DNA of 51,578 bases, from the NCBI GenBank assembly GCA_003225055.1, contig QIAU01000196.1:1-51578 (forward strand), written 5' to 3'. Below, piece after piece: positions 49,709-51,578 of the stretch. The notes beneath the pieces were generated by a model. The model searched no databases and was not told the origin of the DNA. It worked only from the letters and a program-made list of their open reading frames with translations. Position 1 is the first letter of the stretch. Each line of letters opens with the position of its first letter. The DNA comes from Acidobacteriota bacterium (GTDB lineage Bacteria; Acidobacteriota; Terriglobia; Terriglobales; Acidobacteriaceae). A program made the position numbers and the translations under genes.

Positions 49709-49944
49709 CAATGGCAACAACTTGAACTAGCGGTTTCAGCACTTTAGATTCAATGTTTGTGATTGCTGATAGAAGGTTGACGGACGACCGTGCTGGCCGT
49801 CAGGCGAGTCGTACCCAAGGTTTTTCCATGCGGGATGCTGGGCGATGACCCTGGGCAGGGTCCTCCCCTTGACGAGAAACCGAGCCCAAATTCAGCACAG
49901 GCCTTGACCATGGTTGTGACCTCAGCCGCCGAGACTGGTTCTCC

Positions 49945-50370
49945 TTAGAGGATAAGGACATCTACACCGTGCGACTTGAGCGCTCGGTCAAAGGTGACGA
50001 GCTTTAGGCCAGCGGCTGCGGCGAAGGCCAGTAGATAAGCGTCCGCCCAGATTTTGGGCGACCGGCTTGACAGCCGCGAGCGCGAACGGAACTCCCTCTC
50101 AATGTCATCGGGCTCGGGAAGGAACACAATGCGCGTATCTGCCCAAATCCGGTCCCACAAGCTCCAGGCCTCAGACATGGTCCTGGCGTCTTTTCCCATG
50201 ACCTGGTCGGTCGTTAGGAGTCTCAGAACGGTTACCTGCGTGAAACGACAGAAAAAGAATTGTTCTTCCCCGGCCTGCTCAAACCAAAGCCGAGCTCTTT
50301 CCGAATGCACGTGCCGACTCCATATAAGCGCCAGCCAGACGTTCGCATCAAGGAAATTCAACGCGTTCAT
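49945..50370 (-). CDS. vapC: VapC-family PIN-domain toxin 1
   Basis: A 141-residue predicted ribonuclease toxin. The PIN fold carries the first acidic residue in LNFLDANVWLALIW, then TQVTVLRLLTTDQVMG, in which Gln stands at the usual second acidic site, as in one known VapC subgroup. Asp follows in KIWADAYLLAFAAAAGLKLV and TFDRAL. Its start (50370) overlaps the antitoxin's end by 23 bp, the classic antitoxin-first arrangement with translational coupling. It lies in the degenerate accessory end of the window and probably arrived with mobile DNA. Confidence 0.85.
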   Translation of the reverse strand: MNALNFLDANVWLALIWSRHVHSERARLWFEQAGEEQFFFCRFTQVTVLRLLTTDQVMGKDARTMSEAWSLWDRIWADTRIVFLPEPDDIEREFRSRSRLSSRSPKIWADAYLLAFAAAAGLKLVTFDRALKSHGVDVLIL

Positions 50371-50590
50371 AAATTTGTTCGTGGGTGAGCTCTACCTTTG
50401 GACCTTCAGAAACGATGAGCGGGAATCGCACCCTCTTCGGTCGCGGGCGCTGGCCCTGGAGTAGGACACTGCGGACCCCGGCAAGAACCAGTTCGCGGAT
50501 GGAGTGGCCTCTAGCAGCAGCTTGTTCTCTTAGCTTGCGGTAGAGGGGCACTGGGATATCAACCGTGGTGCGAACGGAATCCTGTTTCAT
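50348..50590 (-). CDS. vapB: VapB-type ribbon-helix-helix antitoxin 1
   Basis: An 80-residue protein starting at 50590. The N-terminal part VRTTVDIPVPLYRKLREQAA, RGHSIRELVLAGVRSVL is a ribbon-helix-helix DNA-binding domain. The acidic C-terminus (VELTHEQIYERVEF) should wrap the toxin. It is expected to neutralise the adjacent PIN toxin and to repress its own promoter. The AT-rich palindromes just upstream (50588-50623) are likely operators. Confidence 0.82.
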   Translation of the reverse strand: MKQDSVRTTVDIPVPLYRKLREQAAARGHSIRELVLAGVRSVLLQGQRPRPKRVRFPLIVSEGPKVELTHEQIYERVEFP

Positions 50591-50623
50591 ACTTCGATTA
50601 TTTCATGTATGCCATAAATATGG
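50588..50623 (-). promoter_or_regulatory. Candidate autoregulatory operator of vapBC 1
   Basis: Just upstream of the antitoxin start are the inverted pair CATAC (50588-50592) and GTATG (50607-50611). The palindrome CCATAAATATGG (50612-50623) has perfect 5-bp arms. The region is much more AT-rich than its surroundings. Placement fits binding by the ribbon-helix-helix antitoxin. Confidence 0.4.
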
Positions 50624-51102
50624 AAGAGCGACTTTACCTCCGCAAATTGCTACGCTGGGGGAGTTGAAGCGTGAGCACGGCTGCCACGACGGTGTGACGC
50701 AAGCACGCAAGCTCCTAGTGCTGGCGACGGGGAATCTAGGTCCTTTGGGCCTCTTGGAGGTCCTCAAATTATCGGCGATTCTGCAAGTTAAGAGGAATTG
50801 GTCGGCCCTAGAGGACGATTTTCGAACTTTTCTGCTATCTGAACCTTCTCGCCAGGGCTGGTTCGAGGCAATCGGCTGAAACGATAAGCTACACGGTACC
50901 CGCCTGCCCTCGATCGCGTGCTTTATCGGACTCGGCTACCGCGTCTCGCAAAGAGGGGTTCGAAAGGCTTGAGCTGTGTGAGTTGGAAACTCTCCCGCAC
51001 AGTTCTTAGAGGAGGGGACAGGAGCAATCCTGTCCTGTCACTCGGTACTCTTGCATTGGATGTGACCTAATCGTCTGTCGGCTCGGGCCGATCCGTCAAC
51101 AG
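50624..51102. other. Degenerate stretch between the two vapBC modules
   Basis: About 480 bp. An open frame on the plus strand ending at 50879 reads ELKREHGCHDGVTQARKLLV and later NWSALEDDFRTFLLSEPSRQ. It contains copy 2 (50799-50836) of the repeat at 49671-49708 but matches no family I recognise. From 50880 to 51014 nothing is apparent. No functional gene is called here. Confidence 0.4.
51015..51036. other. Stable hairpin with GCAA tetraloop
   Basis: GACAGGA (51017-51023) pairs perfectly with TCCTGTC (51028-51034) around the GNRA-type loop GCAA. One more G-C and one G-U pair extend the stem. No T-run follows, so it is a weak terminator at best. It could be a REP-like element or RNA stem. Confidence 0.5.
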
Positions 51103-51140
51103 TTGACTCATATATATAATATCGCTAAACTGTATATACA
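51103..51140 (+). promoter_or_regulatory. Promoter and operator candidate of vapBC 2
   Basis: TTGACT at 51103-51108 is a good -35 box. With a 17-base spacer the -10 would be TAAACT at 51126-51131. The perfect palindrome TGTATATACA (51131-51140) overlaps the start region and lies within a strongly AT-rich tract. This is the expected position for repression by the VapB protein encoded 20 bp downstream. Confidence 0.5.
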
Positions 51141-51160
51141 ATGAACAAAGGGGGAAACCG

Positions 51161-51349
51161 ATGGCAGTGGCCCTCACATCGATCAGGCTCGACAAGCGAC
51201 TGGCAGACGAAGCAGCCGAAGTGCTAGGTGTTAAATCGCGAACCGAGGCCGTACACGCGGCATTGCGCGAAATTGTTGCCCTGAAGCGTTTCAAGAAGCT
51301 GATGTCGAAATACGGTGGGAAGCTCGAATTCTCGGGACACGATGAGTAA
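51161..51349 (+). CDS. vapB: VapB-family antitoxin 2
   Basis: A 62-residue antitoxin with ribosome site AAGGGGG. The N-terminus ALTSIRLDKRLADEAAEVLG, then VKSRTEAVHAALREIVAL, is the ribbon-helix-helix typical of VapB (TSIRLD, SRTEAV). The C-terminal part KLMSKYGGKLEF contacts the toxin in the family. Its last codons overlap the toxin start by 8 bp (ATGAGTAA), so the two are translationally coupled. Confidence 0.88.
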   Translation: MAVALTSIRLDKRLADEAAEVLGVKSRTEAVHAALREIVALKRFKKLMSKYGGKLEFSGHDE

Positions 51350-51578
51350 TCTTGTCGTCTTCGACACTTCGATCTTCATCGACCATCTCCGTACCGGCCG
51401 CCACCAGCAGCGAATCGCAGAAACTACGGGTCTGGTGCGAAACTCAGCCGTGGTGCTCGCGGAACTCAGCCGGGGAGCCACCAAGTCTTCCGAGCAAGAG
51501 TTTGTCGAACGACTTGCTCGCAACCATCCAATCCTGACACCAACCGAAAACAATTGGCTCGAATCCGGACGCCTGCTT
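51342..51578 (+). CDS. vapC: VapC-family PIN-domain toxin 2, N-terminal part (runs off the window)
   Basis: An ATG at 51342, overlapping the antitoxin stop by 8 bp, opens 79 codons continuing past the window edge. The PIN-domain N-terminus is clear: NLVVFDTSIFIDHLR with the first catalytic Asp, then SAVVLAELSRGATKSSEQEF with the second acidic residue (Glu). The distal Asp residues lie beyond the window. It is predicted to be an RNA-cleaving toxin inhibited by the upstream VapB. Confidence 0.88.
   Translation, partial: MSNLVVFDTSIFIDHLRTGRHQQRIAETTGLVRNSAVVLAELSRGATKSSEQEFVERLARNHPILTPTENNWLESGRLL

Overview
The window reads as a carbohydrate-scavenging chromosomal region of an Acidobacteriota bacterium, probably class Terriglobia. 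Three things suggest this. There are three very large Oar-type TonB-dependent receptors with an N-terminal carboxypeptidase-regulatory-like domain. Many secreted or Tat-targeted sugar enzymes are present. The integrase remnants belong to a type I associate with this phylum. The assignment rests on family resemblance, not on a marker gene. No rRNA, tRNA or CRISPR array was seen.

Layout, left to right. (1) 1-2.3 kb: the start of a Tat-exported DUF5054-like protein, a LacI-type regulator broken by one base in a homopolymer, and a decayed tyrosine recombinase. (2) 2.3-9.6 kb: TonB receptor 1 (minus strand), a decayed CehA/McbA-type metallohydrolase N-terminus, and a GH106-like rhamnosidase (plus strand). 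(3) 9.8-21 kb: a minus-strand L-rhamnose operon, rhaI-rhaB-rhaEW-rhaM-rhaT-GH78, divergent from an unusual regulator that joins an IclR-like winged helix to a periplasmic-binding-protein-like sensor. (4) 21.8-28.2 kb: TonB receptor 2, a secreted TPR protein and a clan GH-A (GH39-like) hydrolase. (5) 28.5-33.4 kb: a sugar isomerase of the L-arabinose/L-fucose isomerase superfamily and a second GH106 enzyme. (6) 33.6-36 kb: a receiver protein lacking its phospho-acceptor Asp, an SDR remnant and a PIG-L deacetylase. (7) 36.2-46.9 kb: a second TPR protein, TonB receptor 3, a double alpha/beta-hydrolase with a dead first half, an FAD oxidoreductase, a Gfo/Idh oxidoreductase with an RraA remnant behind it, and an enolase-superfamily enzyme. 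(8) 46.9-51.6 kb: a degenerate accessory end with remnants of an S9 peptidase, a molybdenum oxidoreductase, a metallophosphatase, a beta-propeller protein and an integrase, plus two vapBC toxin-antitoxin pairs.

Inferred function: rhamnose-containing plant or microbial polysaccharides are bound and imported at the outer membrane by the TonB receptors, perhaps helped by the secreted TPR proteins. GH78, two GH106 and the GH39-like enzyme release sugars in the periplasm. RhaM equilibrates the anomers, RhaT imports L-rhamnose, and RhaI, RhaB and the bifunctional RhaEW convert it to DHAP and L-lactate. The Tat-targeted oxidoreductases and the PIG-L deacetylase would process other sugar derivatives outside the cytoplasm.
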